Assembly: GCA_022495005.1 (NCBI GenBank)
Contig: JAGYXB010001953.1
Span: 1 to 64,000 of the forward strand
Source: Rhyacophila brunnea
Lineage: Eukaryota > Arthropoda > Insecta > Trichoptera > Rhyacophilidae
Reading direction: 5' to 3'
DNA: 64,000 nt
In this document: in pieces, positions 1-12,599 of the stretch
How positions within the stretch are numbered: the first letter of the stretch is position 1
Layout: the number at the start of each line of letters is the position of its first letter
Translations under genes and position numbers: made by a program
Notes under the pieces: generated by a model
What the model saw: the letters and a program-made list of their open reading frames with translations, nothing else
Databases searched by the model: none
What the model was told of the DNA's origin: nothing

Positions 1-75
1 AATTCATTATACTTATTTTTTTATCATATTGTATCCTCGATGCGGTATATCGCCATCGACCTCTGATGTACTTCT

Positions 76-140
76 TCTTCTTTCTGTGCCATATCCGTTA
101 TGGGATGTCGGTGATAAATCTGGCTACTCCAACAGTGATG
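76..140 (-). pseudogene. Short LINE 3' end remnant
   Basis: The stretch with a CTTCTTCTTCTTTCTGTGCC-like start, followed by a 'ccgttatgggatgtcggtga' segment, resembles the minus-strand 3' end of the LINE fragment at 5818-6275 (cttcttcttcttattgtgcc, then 'gcggaggtcggcgacc'). Only about 60 bases can be matched, so it is a short remnant with no coding value. Confidence 0.35.
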
Positions 141-205
141 GAGTGCTGAGCTTAAATCAGTCTCTGAGAGTCATGAGCTAGTAAGTTCTTTTTCTGCCAG
201 GAATT

Positions 206-1004
206 CGCTTACCAGAAATCATACTTTGAATGGTAAGATACTGAAGTTTATTTCTCTCACAAAATATAGCCAAAGTATACCAGTGTTCTACTTTCTATTT
301 CTTTGATATTGGTCATACTCAATACTCGATTTTTATAACTTTATATGTCTACCCACATTTTCAAAGCTTCAATTTTAATGAAAGTAAAGCTGTTTATGTA
401 AGTATCCACGCCTAAAATAAACCACCCTGGGCTTCTTGTCTCGATTTCTCAGATCAATAGTGTAGTCTCAATTATCATCTAGCATACAACCTAAATAATC
501 GAGGGCTTAGTGTCAAACAACACTATCTACAAAAGTGCAACTTTACAGGAGAGCCAAAAATCGTTATTTTAGATTCTTGTTACTCAACAAGGGAAATGTT
601 TATTTAAAACCTAATGTTAATATTTTATAATTTATTGTGTATTGTACATTTATCTTGCTTATGGTGATGTTAAAATTTATAGGGATAGTTTAAAAAAAAT
701 ATGAAAATAAGGGTAACTTATGTAGTTAGCGTTAAACTTTACTGACGATTTAATAAGAAATTAGAAAAGATTGACATAACGTTGTTTGACTATCATGTAG
801 CCATAAATGTAAAATAACGTTATCTCAAAAAAAACACTTTTTTGTAGATAACGTTGTCTGACTTTAAGCACTCGTAATCATCAGAAAGATAGAATCGATC
901 TACTGCTAGAAGAAAGCCACCCGTAGGCACACTGCTCGGTCCCTAGTTCTTCACTGCCATTTACACCTACAGAACTATATGAACATACATAACTTGAAAA
1001 CACC
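206..1004. other. AT-rich stretch with no recognised gene
   Basis: I see no open reading frame of note, splice-bounded exon or clear repeat boundary here. The sequence is AT-rich non-coding DNA. Confidence 0.5.
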
Positions 1005-1370
1005 CACTAGAAAAAATCATATTTAAAAAAAATACGATGCTCGACAGGATTTGTACCAGTATAACCACTGTTATCGTGCCAACTCTGTATTAACCAATTA
1101 TGCTATGAGCCTCCTATATAATTGCGACAATTTAAACTAGAGAGTCCTACATGAAAAAATGCTTATCAAATTGCGTTATTATTTACTATCGGTTTCTGTA
1201 TATTAAATCAAGGATTATTAATTACCTTAATTACTAACCAACGCCCGACTCTCGCCAAATATTTTAGTTATAACGTCTACTTGAATTTGCTAACAATTTT
1301 TCATAAACCTTCTACATTCTCAAAATCTCGTGAATTATTCGTTGAATAAATTAAATGGTTTATTAAGAAC
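1005..1370. repeat. Dispersed repeat with tRNA-like segment (copy 1)
   Basis: This copy matches 48148-48424 plus 49268-49320 over most of its length. Shared blocks include the 'aatcatatttaaaaaaaatac' start, a tRNA-like minus-strand segment (about 1040-1110, ending 'accaattatgctatgagcc'), and the downstream 'actctcgccaaatattttag' and 'acattctcaaaatctcgtga' blocks. The tRNA-like part is more decayed here than in the 48 kb copy. The second inverted arm present at 48425-48520 is missing. Confidence 0.6.
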
Positions 1371-1684
1371 TGTATGTAATATATGAGTTTATCTACCCAC
1401 CAAGTTTTAGACTCTTTTTGTGATCGTTTATTACTCCATTGGGTACTGTTGTATGACTGAATTTATTCAGAGGTTATCCATTCGTCGAGCTAGACTTCCA
1501 CCCCAATTTTCATTATATTTGCTAAGCAACTTCTATCACATCGCGTACTCTTGTCTGCCTTCTTATCCATTGGTTTATTTTGTAGTCTTTCCACGTTTTG
1601 CCAAACGTGTACCTTTCTTCAGGGACTGAAACTGAAAAATAATCATGAGTAGATAACTTTCCTGGTTACGAAGGCGCATCAGTA

Positions 1685-2330
1685 ATGACTAATGACATAT
1701 TCTCAGATAGCCAATCCAGTCTGGCAGCTCTCCAAAACCCATCATCCACACACCCACTAGTAAGAGACATTTTAACACTATCAGCACAGCTTCGAATAAT
1801 AGGAACAAACCCTAGATTCTTCTGGATAAGAAGTCACACAGGGATAGCCGGAAACGAGGAAGCTGATAAACAAGCCACAACAGATAAAAGACCTTTAACT
1901 TACACACACTTATCTCTAAGCTACGCAAAACAAAAACTAAACGAAGACACAATAGAGCTATGGAACCACAGATACACAACATCTTCCACAGGATCAATAA
2001 CGCAGAAATTTATTCCAATCATAAACTGTGCCATCACTCTTGCCAGGAATTTAACAATATCACACGAACTCATACAGATACTAACAAGCCACGGAGCGGT
2101 GTGAGCTTATCTAAAAAGATTTAAATTGAGCGATGATGACTGTTGTCCATGTGACGGCAACACATCTCAAACTGTGTGGCATATCATCAACGACTTCCCT
2201 ATACTAAAAAGGGAGCGGTAGACTCTCAGGACTCAATGTAGACAGCATAATCATGAAATTGACTTCCGAAAGCCTCACGAAGTACTAAGCAATAGATCAA
2301 CTCAAGAACACTACACAAAATATTGAATCC
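1685..2330 (+). pseudogene. Non-LTR retrotransposon RNase H domain fragment, with zinc-knuckle-like tail
   Basis: Residues 1-139 of the frame from 1685 look like the second half of a retroelement RNase H domain. A 'FSDSQSSLAAL' block (catalytic Asp) is followed by 'FFWIRSHTGIAGNEEADKQA', where the His and the GNEEAD Asp are the usual catalytic and structural residues. After a TGA at 2102 the same frame continues with a Cys-containing 'CCPCDGNTSQTVWHII' segment resembling the zinc-knuckle end of R1/I-type LINE ORF2 proteins. The last expected Cys is lost, and further stops occur at about 2218 and 2323. No reverse transcriptase sequence was found upstream, so this is a broken 3' fragment of a LINE whose clade is uncertain. 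Confidence 0.7.
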
Positions 2331-2360
2331 TGGCCATAATGAAAATTAAAGATATAAATG

Positions 2361-3560
2361 GAGAAACCTAATTAGCCCCACATCAATGCAACTAACCCAC
2401 CCAACCACCTTGTACAAAAAAGCAATGGCATGGTTATTAATATAAAAAAATGACGATAATCTGCAAGCATTTCTCATCCACCTAAAATACATACAAATAA
2501 ACATCGTAAATAAATGATAATATTATTTTATCGCATTGATTTATACTCATCAAAATAAATTTGCACGTATCTTATTACGTAATTACTTTTGTAATGTACA
2601 ATATGAAAGAATTTCTCGTGTGAATATTTTCAAAATATTATTTTTACGAAATCTGATAAAATCTGTGTTGTACATTATTAAAGAATCGAAGCTTTCAAGT
2701 TTTGCAGTAAATCGCAAAGCAAACGAGCTACAATTAAAATTATATTAACGAATAAATTTATCTTGAACAATATCGTTATTTGGCTTTATGGCAGATCACT
2801 TAGAGTGCTTCGGCGAGCTTTTGTATTTCACATTATTTTATTATATTATTATCCAGAAACATCGATATTTTTTGCATTATTTAAAAGCTTTTAAAATATC
2901 ATATTAAAATTGTTGAAAATTGTAGAAAACGACAGAACTGATTTTATATTATTGATGTTTAATGATGTAATCAAAAGTGACAAGTTAAAAAGTGACTCAT
3001 TTGTTTTAAAACAAAATAATAATGATGACTCGTTTGTTTTTTTTTTAAACAAATAAAAATGCAGTAAACTGCATTACCGTTTGAGCTTTAACTTATTATT
3101 TTTGCCAATTGATGTCACTATTATAATAGTAACACTATCGACAATTTATAATATTATCTGAAATGCATAATGCTGGGCTTGTACCGATCAGTTCGGAAAG
3201 TTTTTGATACTAATCTGTCGGTAGAGAGACGCTAATTCCGGTCTAGTTGAATGACATGGCTCAAGATTTTCATCTAATCATTTTATATTTCATCAAGTAT
3301 TTCAGAGAGTAGGACGACAGGAGGAATTTGGAGAAAATTATGGTTTTCTATAACCCTTGGTGAAAGCAAAGCAGAATAAATGTATTGGTATGCTGCAATG
3401 ACCAAGCTGAGGAGCTTCCTGGGAGAATCCTTAGCTCTTATTTTGGAGTAGCAGATAGGCATGTCGTGGAGGGGGACTGACGGGGAGTCTTAGTTGTTCA
3501 AAAGAGGGTTCTATTTCAAAGGTCAGCATTCTCACCCATAAAGGAATGACCAATAAGAAG
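2361..3560. other. AT-rich stretch with no recognised gene
   Basis: A 70-codon frame at 2536-2748 has no recognisable domain, and its composition is that of the surrounding AT-rich DNA. I see no splice sites or repeat ends that would make it an exon. Confidence 0.5.
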
Positions 3561-3599
3561 AATAAGATAAAAAATATAATTACTTGATTCTGCTACGTC

Positions 3600-3840
3600 T
3601 TAGCATTGGGACATAGAGTACGCACAAGGTCGCGCCACTTCCCTCGATCTAACGTCTCGCGCCTCCCACGATGTGATACATGTAACGCATATATCGCATG
3701 TGTAGCATCTCGCACTCTCTGTCGGCATTCGGAGCACATGTCCCAGACACACGGAGCGTCTCATCATCACTATTTTAATCACTGAGTGTCGATGCATCAG
3801 CTCATAGATGTGAATGTTTGTAACGCGGTCGTACCAATTT
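3600..3840 (-). pseudogene. LINE reverse transcriptase C-terminal remnant
   Basis: Read on the minus strand, this segment encodes 'VCLGHVLRMPTES', matching the (W)LGHVxRMP motif near the C-terminus of many insect non-LTR reverse transcriptases. It is followed by 'VRSREVARPC', a degraded form of the usual RGKWREL tail. It resembles the better preserved plus-strand fragment at 52800-53050. The rest is too decayed to place in a family. Confidence 0.5.
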
Positions 3841-5810
3841 ACCTATATGATTCAGTGGAGACATAGATTCTCGAATCTTCAAATCCGAGACCTTTAGAGC
3901 CTGGTAAGATATCATGTCTCACTGCCATACAGGATCATAAGTAGCTATTATAACAAACTATATTTGGTCCTCACAGAATACAGCCTTGACTTCCACGCGA
4001 TTCTAAATTGGCCGAATGCAGATTATATATAATAAGAGTAAGTCTTAAGTAATCAAGTGTAATCATTAATTCTAAGCACGTGAGTATAATATACACGATT
4101 TGATTTCATCATCTGCCATATCTCCATATCCTTTTGGAAGTATACCGTGATACAACGGATCGATGTTTCCCTTCTTCCATCTTAAGAAGGCACAATATTC
4201 GATCCTCTTCCCTTTCAAACCAAAATAATATGAGAATATTTTCATAGAATACAGTTGGCAATCAGCGATTCATTACTTAAAAAATATTGGAATATAATAA
4301 GTTAAGAATACGGTCGTTTGAAATTTTAAAGGTGCTTGAAGCGTATTCTTTCATTATATTAAACGAATCCCTCTTGTATATTTCGTAGGGTAGCAGGTAG
4401 CATAGTATATTTTGTTCTACCTATTTAGGTACATATATTATATGAGGCATGTATTTTCAAAGTGGACTTATTCTATCGGGGGTTATCGACGATGTAGATG
4501 TAGCCCCGATGTTAAGATTGTCTTATTCAGAAGGTTTCGTAGAGTGTGCGTGATATGGTAAATTCGGGTAGTGAGGAATAATACACAGTGGTGGTATTTT
4601 CTTGATTTTATATTGTAAATATAAAGTTTGGATTAAAACGGCACTAATACAGGACTATCACATTAGTTTTTATGTTGAGTTTAAAGGTTTACATTATGAT
4701 TTGAATTTAGGTTGAACGTTACGCGGAGTTGCGCGCGTAAATTGATTACACTTTTTAAAGGCCGAAATGCAACTGTTTTAGCGACTGTCATTTCCTGTTC
4801 GTATTATTGTCTTTGATATATAAATGAGCATAGACAATAATACGTCAATTTCTTTTATTGTGTTAACTGTCGATACATGATGAAACTGCATTGTATTATT
4901 GATTACTATTAATATGTCAGTTGTAGGGTTGAGTAAACCTCTACAATTCCACTTCAACAAATTTTTGGAAAAAGCGTAAAAACTGTTTACGGTGTTAGTG
5001 TTACATATATTTTTTTGTATTGGAATAAGTTACTTTTGTAACTAACACCGATTTTGAAGGTGATTTATCCACTCGATTGAATACTATTAGGTTCTTATTA
5101 AAAAATACTTGTTCAAAATTCTATCCTTTAAATTCTGCCATTTATAACTCATTTTCGTCAAGTAGTGGAATAAGTTCATTTTAAAAATACACCCCTCATA
5201 TGTGATATTGACGGGAAGTGGAAATGAGATGGTCACCATGTTAGATTGTAGTACTGATAATGTTTTATATAATATGAAGACGTATTACTAACGGTTAAAA
5301 TAAATAATTATTAAAGTATTTTAAATTCACTGTAATTTTAGTTGTCTGATACACTTGTGAAGATCTTGAAACATCTCAATGAGTGCATGCTCACGTTCTG
5401 GTATATTATACCTCAAGTGGAATCAAATATTGATAAAGCCCACTCAAAAATAGTTATGCCCGGATAAGTTTGCGAGATAATAATTTAATTATGTTTTTTG
5501 TGCAAGTTTTTAACCATTCGTTAACCAGCTGCCATCGGCCATTTACTTTGCAGAAATACATTTTTACAGATTGAAAGGTGGCACTGTTTGTCGCCTTATG
5601 TGAGGCGCGAATATTTTTGATTGACTTAATTACATTTTACAGTTATTAGATATCTTGATAGGAAGAATATTCAGTGGCGTGCGTCATGCTCTTATTAAGA
5701 AGTTATATGTAAATGTTATTAGTGGCAATGGCTCATTACTAACCTATTATTTAGAGCTTACCTTAAACAATGTGGATTTTTTTTTAAATTAATCATTTTT
5801 TTTCACTACC
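3841..5810. other. AT-rich stretch with no recognised gene
   Basis: No exon-like frame or repeat boundary was recognised. A weak local inverted repeat ('ggtgttagtgttac', about 4992, against 'gtaactaacacc', about 5038) is too short to call an element. Confidence 0.5.
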
Positions 5811-5817
5811 TTCTTCT

Positions 5818-6275
5818 TCTTATTGTGCCATCCCTTAGCGGAGGTCGGCGACCATCAAGGCGATCTTATCTTTGTCATCTGCTACCCGGAACAGTTCAGT
5901 GGAGCTGCACTCGTACCAATCACGGAGGTTCTTAAGCCACGAAATGCGGCACCGTACTTTTCTACGCTTCTCATTGATCTATCCTTGAATGACAAGTTGG
6001 GGAATGCTGTATTTTTGTTTTCTTATAATGTGGCCGAGGTACTGTAGTTTCCTGGTTTTGATACTACGTAGAACTTCTCGGTTCTTCCCCATTCGATTGA
6101 AAACTTCAACATTTGTCACTCGGTCAGTCCAAGGAATTTTGAGGATGCGCCTATACAGTCACATCTCGAAAGCTTCAAGTCTCCGTGACATCTCTTGGTT
6201 TAGCGTCCATACTTCCACACCATAGAAAAGAATTGAGAGAACATAACAATGTACCATACGCAGTCTCAGACCTAG
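5818..6275 (-). pseudogene. LINE (RTE/R-type) reverse transcriptase C-terminal fragment
   Basis: The minus strand reads through a typical LINE C-terminal region of about 150 codons. An 'ILFYGVEVWTL' block is followed by 'RRLEAFEM', 'LYRRILKIPWTDRVTN', 'RKLQYLGHIIR' and a terminal 'RISWLKNLRDW' with 'LMVADLR' just before the stop. Two in-frame stops interrupt it, after EAFEM and after the LVIQG block. The first 14 bases of the plus-strand end are a 'cttcttctt' run seen in related copies at 76, 22440 and 24970. This is a 5'-truncated, dead copy. Confidence 0.75.
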
Positions 6276-6289
6276 GTTAAGATCTCAAT

Positions 6290-7150
6290 TTTCACTACCA
6301 ACTCCTTTTAAAGCATATAATATTATTTCATCATCTCTCTCCCCCATATAAAACAAGACAACAATTGTACACTGGACATCTTATTTCAATAATTAATCTC
6401 TTTAAATTGTGATTATTGTACAAACAAGATGTATCACTAATTATAAACACACAAAATGATACAAACGACATATGCAACGAGAAGGTTTGACCTCTTAAAA
6501 TGCCATTTATTAGTGAAAAACTATTTTTATTTTAAAAGCCATATTATGTATTTTCCGCAACAAGTAGTTTAATTTACTCCAACTCATATTGCAGGGGAAC
6601 CAAAAGAGCAGCAGAAGCGTATGTAAAAATATATTCTCTTATATATGCAACCTTCGTAAGTGACCCAATGTCCAAAGCGTTCTAAATCTGATACAACTAA
6701 CCTATGATAGTAATGTAAACTCAGTCAAAGCACACTTGAGTGTGCGGTGATCTCAGCCTTTGGTAGCTGTTCCTGTGACATTCTCAGGCGTAAAAACTGC
6801 TGATAATTCGCATTCGAATCGAAGGGCTGATACGCCTAATTAAGATCAGGTGGGGTACAGAGCGGTTGGTTTGGAGGGATCTATGTTTGGTTAGCCCAGA
6901 ATAAGTAAGTGTGCTTCGAGTTGATCCCCGTCTTCGATTGAAAGCGGCACCAAAAGAAGAAGAGAATGCAAATGCACAAAACTCTATGACTTTGAAACAC
7001 ATTTACCACAAAAACAAGAATTACATACATATACATTTGTATTGTCTGCTAATTTTGGTTATCTAGTCTAATGCCCCCACCGCCTCTTTGCCTATAAGTA
7101 CCCCCTTCGTTCTCAAGACATTCTCAAAGAGGGAAATTATTGCCTCCATT
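6290..7150. other. Stretch with no recognised gene
   Basis: A 72-codon minus frame at 6784-7002 has no domain that I recognise. No splice-bounded exon is visible. Confidence 0.45.
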
Positions 7151-7155
7151 TTTTA

Positions 7156-7583
7156 CAACGTTTTTCTTAGGTCGTATTCTTATTTGTCCGGTGCTTGTTT
7201 GTCCGGTACAAATCTTGCAATCGATTTTTAACTAACTTCCCGACTGGCTAAACATTTGAAACTTTTAGAATATATCAGAACACGATGCCAATGCATTTTT
7301 ATTATTTTAGCCATCTTTAAGTAGAATTGAATTCATTTTCAGTTAATTCTGTTTTGTATGAAAAGTTATTTTGGAAGAAATCCGTTATCCAATCCACTAT
7401 TATTGGTTGCTAGGTGTCTGGGGTCCTAGCAACTGAATTATTAATATATACATGCGATACTATGGAAATCAATATGAAATGACATTTCATTATTCAGTAT
7501 TTCTATCAAGTACAATTTCTTTTTTGATCGTTTAAGCTAGTCAAGTCAAGTTAATATGATTCAACAGAAAATTTAAAAACGTT
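7156..7583. mobile_element. TA-flanked MITE, family 1 (copy 1)
   Basis: The element starts CAACGTTTTTCTTAG and ends AAAAACGTTG, so the 10 bp ends are inverted repeats. A TA dinucleotide flanks both ends, the duplication expected for Tc1/mariner-type insertion. The body contains 'cgactggctaaacatttgaa' and 'ccactattattggttgctag' blocks shared with copies at 11997-12432, 55758-56175 and 61725-61964. It encodes no protein, so it must be non-autonomous. The TC1/mariner assignment rests only on the TA target. Confidence 0.75.
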
Positions 7584-7653
7584 GTATATAAGAATTTCTT
7601 TTTATCTTGTAATTATTAAATCATTGATTAAGGTTCTTAGTAGATTCCATTAA

Positions 7654-9001
7654 GGGGGGACATGCTCGTCGTAGGTCAAAATTGAGTTTTTATTGTATTT
7701 TCAAACCATGATCCTGGACACTCCTTAAACGTTGTAGATAATCTATTTATATCATTTTGTAGCCTTATTATCTTTCATATTTATTTTAAACATTTGATGA
7801 CTGCATAAAGTATTTTTGTGACATAAAATAGTATTCTTTTAAACCTCTCGCTCTAATGTTTTAGAATATAGTCATATTTCGGTACATAACTGTGCAGTGG
7901 TGTTAAGATTTTTACATTTATTAATTTTTAAACGCATTTATAAAACCATTAGTATAATTTATTACGAGATAATTTTTGTAAAATATTCACGATAAAAAAT
8001 TATATTGATAATCTCTGTGATCCCAAATTTGACAAGAATTAGGCATTTTATTATTCAAAAAATCGGCAAGATTAACACATTTGAAGATAATTCTAAAGAT
8101 ACTCATTATAAGCTATGTTTTTGACATTCAGCGTGACATTCGAATAATGATTGCTTTATAATAATTATTGACCTAAGAATAAGGTAGTGTTTTTGAAATA
8201 CGCCATTTCTTTTGGCATTCCCCAGGTTAAGCTACAACATACGGCCGTAGCCATTAAATTGACAAACTATAATTAAAGTGGAGTAAAATTATGTTAACGC
8301 GCGTGTTTGAACACGTACCTAACCGATTTTTTTTTAAACGGTATGTTCAAACAATTAATATCATTCTACCCTACTCAATTCTATAAATTTATGGCTACGG
8401 CCGTATGTTGTAGTTAACTGGGGAATGACAAAAGAAATGGCGTATTTCAAAAAAACACTACCTTGTTCTTAGGTCAATAATTATTATAAAGCAATCATTA
8501 TTCATAAGATGTTTATCACACTTGAATAGTCAAAGACATAGCTTATAATAAGTATCTTTAGAATCATCTTTAAATGTGTTAAATTTGCCGATTTTTTGAA
8601 TAATAAAATGCCTAATTCTTGTTAAATTTGGGATCACAGAGATTATCAATATAATTTTTTATCGTGAATATTTTACAAAAATTATCTCGTCATAAATTAT
8701 ACTTATAATTTTATAAATGCGTTTAAAAATTAATAAATGTAAAAAATCTTAACACCACTGCACAGTTATGTACCGAAATATGACTATATTCTAAAACAAT
8801 AGAGCGATAGGTTTAAAAGAATACTATTTTATGTAACAAAAATACTTTATGCAGTCATCAAATGTTTAAAATAACTATAAAGGATAATAAAGCTTCAAAA
8901 TTATATAAATAGATTATCTACAACGTTTAAGGAGTGTCCAGGATCATGGTTTGAATATACAATAAAAACTCAATTTTGACCTACGACGAGCATGTGGGCC
9001 G
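7654..9001. mobile_element. Long palindromic (foldback) element of 1.35 kb
   Basis: The left arm (about 7660-8255) is repeated in inverted orientation in the right arm (about 8396-8995) with high identity. 'acatgctcgtcgtaggtcaa' at 7660 mirrors 'ttgacctacgacgagcatgt' ending at 8995, and 'acggccgtagccat' at 8242 mirrors 'atggctacggccgt' at 8391. The spacer of about 130 bases is itself partly palindromic around 8320. TTAA occurs just outside both ends (7650-7653 and 9002-9005), which suggests a TTAA-targeting, piggyBac-like insertion, although the outermost six bases of the ends do not match each other well. There is no coding potential. The DNA could form a very long hairpin. Confidence 0.8.
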
Positions 9002-9405
9002 TTAATAAGCTCTCGCAACAGCTTCAAAGCTTTCATTGTTACGCCAATGTGATTGGGTAGGTACCTACTTCGAACAATAAGTACTATTTTTTATATAATT
9101 TAATCAGATGCATTCCAAATATATTATATATATTCATATTGCTAGTAGACTGATTAACATGAGGCATATTAAAAGTGGACAATACTATCGCGATGGAATA
9201 CTAAATTAATTCATTATAGCTATTAGCCCACCTGGCTTAGTCATCGAATCGTGATGTTATCATTTAATAATTAATTACCATATTGCAGGCATATACAACG
9301 TGTCGATCGCGGTAGGGTTTTGACTGATCGCACCATATCAATTGAGTCGTGAAAATGTAAAATGTAAAAAAGCTATAGTCTAATAAAATTTCGTTGAGAT
9401 TTTAA

Positions 9406-9904
9406 GGGCGATGCTTATACCAGCAGAGGCACCTAATGGAAAAATACGAAACTTGCAATTTGAGACATTCTTTTGATAATTTACAATTTCAACTGTACTA
9501 ATTAATAAATATGTATCTGAAAACATTAAAAAGATTTTTTTATTAAGTCAAAGATAAACTTGAAAAAATATAATTAAAAAATATGAATTTGTTACATATT
9601 TATGTCACGAGTTGCGTTATTATTACATTATATTTTATGATCATATTTATTATTAAAATTTTCAATTTTTTACTGTGTAGATTTTTGACTAATTCATCGT
9701 TTTAATATTTTTTACATTTATTTTAAAAATATCGATTTTTATAAAAATATAAATTTGTATAACTTGAAATCATTTTTATTTATATTCAAAATACATATTA
9801 ATTAATTAATACTTACAGTTGAAATTGTAAATTATCAAAAAAAATCTCAAATTGCAAGCTTCGTATTTTTCTGCTAGGTGCCTCTGCTGGCATAAGGATC
9901 TCCC
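9406..9904. mobile_element. TTAA-flanked MITE with long terminal inverted repeats
   Basis: TTAA at 9402-9405 and 9905-9908 flanks a 499 bp element. The left end GGGCGATGCTTATACCAGCA and the inverted right end GGGAGATCCTTATGCCAGCA agree except at three positions. The similarity continues inward for about 110 bases, through 'gataatttacaatttcaact'. TTAA duplication with GGG/CCC ends is typical of piggyBac-type elements. The AT-rich centre has no frame, so this is a non-autonomous copy. Confidence 0.8.
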
Positions 9905-9909
9905 TTAAA

Positions 9910-10970
9910 GAGGAATCATTAACCATTCCTACTTTTTATTTCCTTAACCGGCATACGTGGAAGTTGTTGTCAAATTAACCACGAGGAAGCCCGCGTGAGC
10001 TCGTTGTATGACGTCGTATTCGTACACTCGAAACCTATCGCAAAATTAATTGGGAGAAATATAAAATATGAATCTCTACGCTTTAAACTGAGGCGTAGTT
10101 TTCCTTACCGTCGCGCAGTATGGTCTTTACATAGTTGGATAATAATTTAACGACGAGTACAATGCGGGCTCAAAAGAAGCGCTTAAAACGTATAACTTTT
10201 ACGACAAATGGGATTGTTTATGATGGTGATTTTGTAACACCTCAATGTTGTCAGCCAAATATAATAGCGTCTGTATACGTGCATGGATTTACTGGCAGCA
10301 ATAGTGTATATTTTAAACTATCGTGACAATAACTGTATATATAATATATAATATTCAACATTTAAGAGTGAGCGAGACGCGATGTTGTCATTTTATGGTA
10401 CTGTTTCGTACTATTTAACAGGAAGTGAAAATCGTTCAACGTGGAAATTCGTTCGATGTTAGTTTTTTGTCGGCAGGTTTGCCACTATCTTTGTACTTCT
10501 TTAAAACTCAGAAGCATCCAAACTTTTTTGATTCATGCATGTAATCTTACCAACTACAGGGTAATACATGTTTACCCATACATTTTCTTACAGTCAACAG
10601 TAAATCCATGCACGTGTAAAAGTGTGATAGAGCACTGCCAGTTTTGATACTGGGTAGTAGATCGAAGCCTACTTGAAGTTGAACATCCCTGCCATATTGT
10701 AATGGCTCTACATAGAAAAAAAATGTTATTATATTAGAATGCATTATGATACTGATACTTTTATATGGAGATAAGGCGATTACAATAGTCTATTTAAGAG
10801 TATACCTATTGTGACCTCAAGCTTTATTGATATAGTTACTTTTGTTCAGATAGAGAACAACGAAACGAGATTGCAGTGTGATGAGGCAAGTGCATTTAGA
10901 ACAGTATTGCCACGTGGTTAATATTATTTACATTCAATTTCAAATTTAGAATTTTACGCAATTAAGCGCG
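9910..10970. other. Stretch with no recognised gene
   Basis: Small frames at 10135-10326 and 10441-10647 show no domain, signal peptide or splice context. I see nothing to support a gene. Confidence 0.45.
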
Positions 10971-10973
10971 AAT

Positions 10974-11553
10974 CAAATTGAACTGCATGTCGCCTATTGA
11001 CACGCTGTCCCAACGACAAGTTTATTCTATGGTTTCGTCATTTTGCAGAATATTTTAAACGATCATCATCTCTGTAAATTCATTGAAGAATAAAGTGCCA
11101 ACTATTATTAGTAATTTGAATTATTTCAATTAATTTTAACAGTTTATACGTGTGCGTGCGTTAAAATTACTTATAACATGACATATTAGATAAATTTAAT
11201 ATATAGATAGTATTTTGAACAGAAGCCAACCTGCAGACCATAGATAATAGACAACATTATTATAGAAAATACATAGTGCCAACCGCTAAAAACAAAAAAA
11301 ACATGATTTTGACATGACAGTCGAAACGTGGATGCATGTAGAAGATGATAAAAACGTTCATTGAGTCATGCAGGTGTTGATGCTGTGCAGGTGACCTCAT
11401 TGTTGTTCTGGTGATTTCGGCAGATTTTGCTAGAGTTTTGCAGCAGTCTGATAACATTTTAAACACCAAGAAAAACGACATTACACACTTTTTTCCCGTA
11501 GCGGCAGTTTACTGTGACTTCACGTGATAGTAGGCGACATGAACCTCTATTTG
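10974..11553. mobile_element. Dispersed 580 bp repeat with short inverted ends (copy 1)
   Basis: This matches 42478-43045 in the same orientation over most of its length, for example 'attctatggtttcgtcattt', 'aatagacaacattattat' and 'ctcattgttgttctggtgat'. The ends are inverted repeats: CATGTCGCCTA at 10986 against TAGGCGACATG at 11531, with looser CAAAT/ATTTG outside. It carries no protein-coding frame, so it is probably a non-autonomous DNA transposon of unassigned family. Confidence 0.65.
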
Positions 11554-11996
11554 AACTTTATTCACTATTTAGTTATACAGAATCAGTCAGTTTTGGATAT
11601 AGCCTTCGAAAAAAACAAACATGACGACGATTTCAGATGACTACGTTATTGTTACTGATATCTGAAGTGTGTGAAGAGATGGGTTATTACGGTATTTGCA
11701 TCCCGCCATCTTGATTTATCAAGAAAAAATGTAATATTGCCATATTAATTTAAGAGAAACTTTTCCTGGAAGTATTTTGACAGAAGATGATGTGAAGGAG
11801 AGAGAAGGTAGTTGTTGCCTGGGTGTTTGAAGGATAGTTTCATCGTTACAAGAATATACTGAATACAATATTAGTTTAATAAAGATGAAACAGATGACAG
11901 CGTGAGATTATAATCGCGGGTAATGATGTACTGGTGAGATCGATGTGATCGAGAGATTGATTATATTATGAACTGAAGACTTGATTCTCATTTTAC

Positions 11997-12432
11997 CACG
12001 TTTTTCTTAGCTCGTATTCTTGTTTGTCCGGTGGTTATTTATCCAGTACAAATCTTGCAATCGATTTTTAGCTAGCTTCCCGACTAGCAAGACCATTAGA
12101 GACTAGACTAGAGACATTTTAGCAATCTTTAAGTAGAATTGAATTCATTTTCAGTTAATTCTGTTTTGTATGAAACGTTATTTCGGACGAAATCCGTAAT
12201 CCAATCCACTATTATTGGTTGCTAAGGGGATGGTCCTAGCAACTAAATTATTAATATATACGTGCGTTACTATGGAAATCAAAATGACATTTCAGTATTC
12301 TATATTTGTTTGTTTGTTTATTGCAAAATAGCAAAAAAATGATTTGTTGACAATTGCCTTATTTGTCCTAAATTATTGATACATAGAATTGTCAAGTTTA
12401 TAATATGATTCAACAGAAAATTTAAAAACGTG
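11997..12432. mobile_element. TA-flanked MITE, family 1 (copy 2, CCACG ends)
   Basis: The ends are CCACGTTTTTCTTAG and AAAAACGTGG, flanked by TA on both sides. The body aligns with 7156-7583, but near 12300-12380 it carries extra sequence ('tttgtttgtttgtttattgc' onward). The end variant CCACG is shared with the copy at 61725, whereas 7156 and 55758 have CAACG, so there are two subfamilies. Confidence 0.75.
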
Positions 12433-12599
12433 GTATATAAAAAGCTATTTTTATCTTGTAAGTAATTATAATATGGAGGGTATTTGTGAGGGAGAAGATT
12501 TCCACTTATGGAGGTTGCCTAGCTAAGAGAATCTCTTTCTATCTACACTTATACGACCCTCTACATTCCCCTACATTATTAATTGCAGTAAATCATACT

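Noticed and set aside
10135..10647. Two small plus-strand frames as a possible upstream exon of the membrane-protein gene
   Set aside because: They have no matching splice donor phase, no signal-peptide-like start and no composition change; they are 15 kb from exon A.
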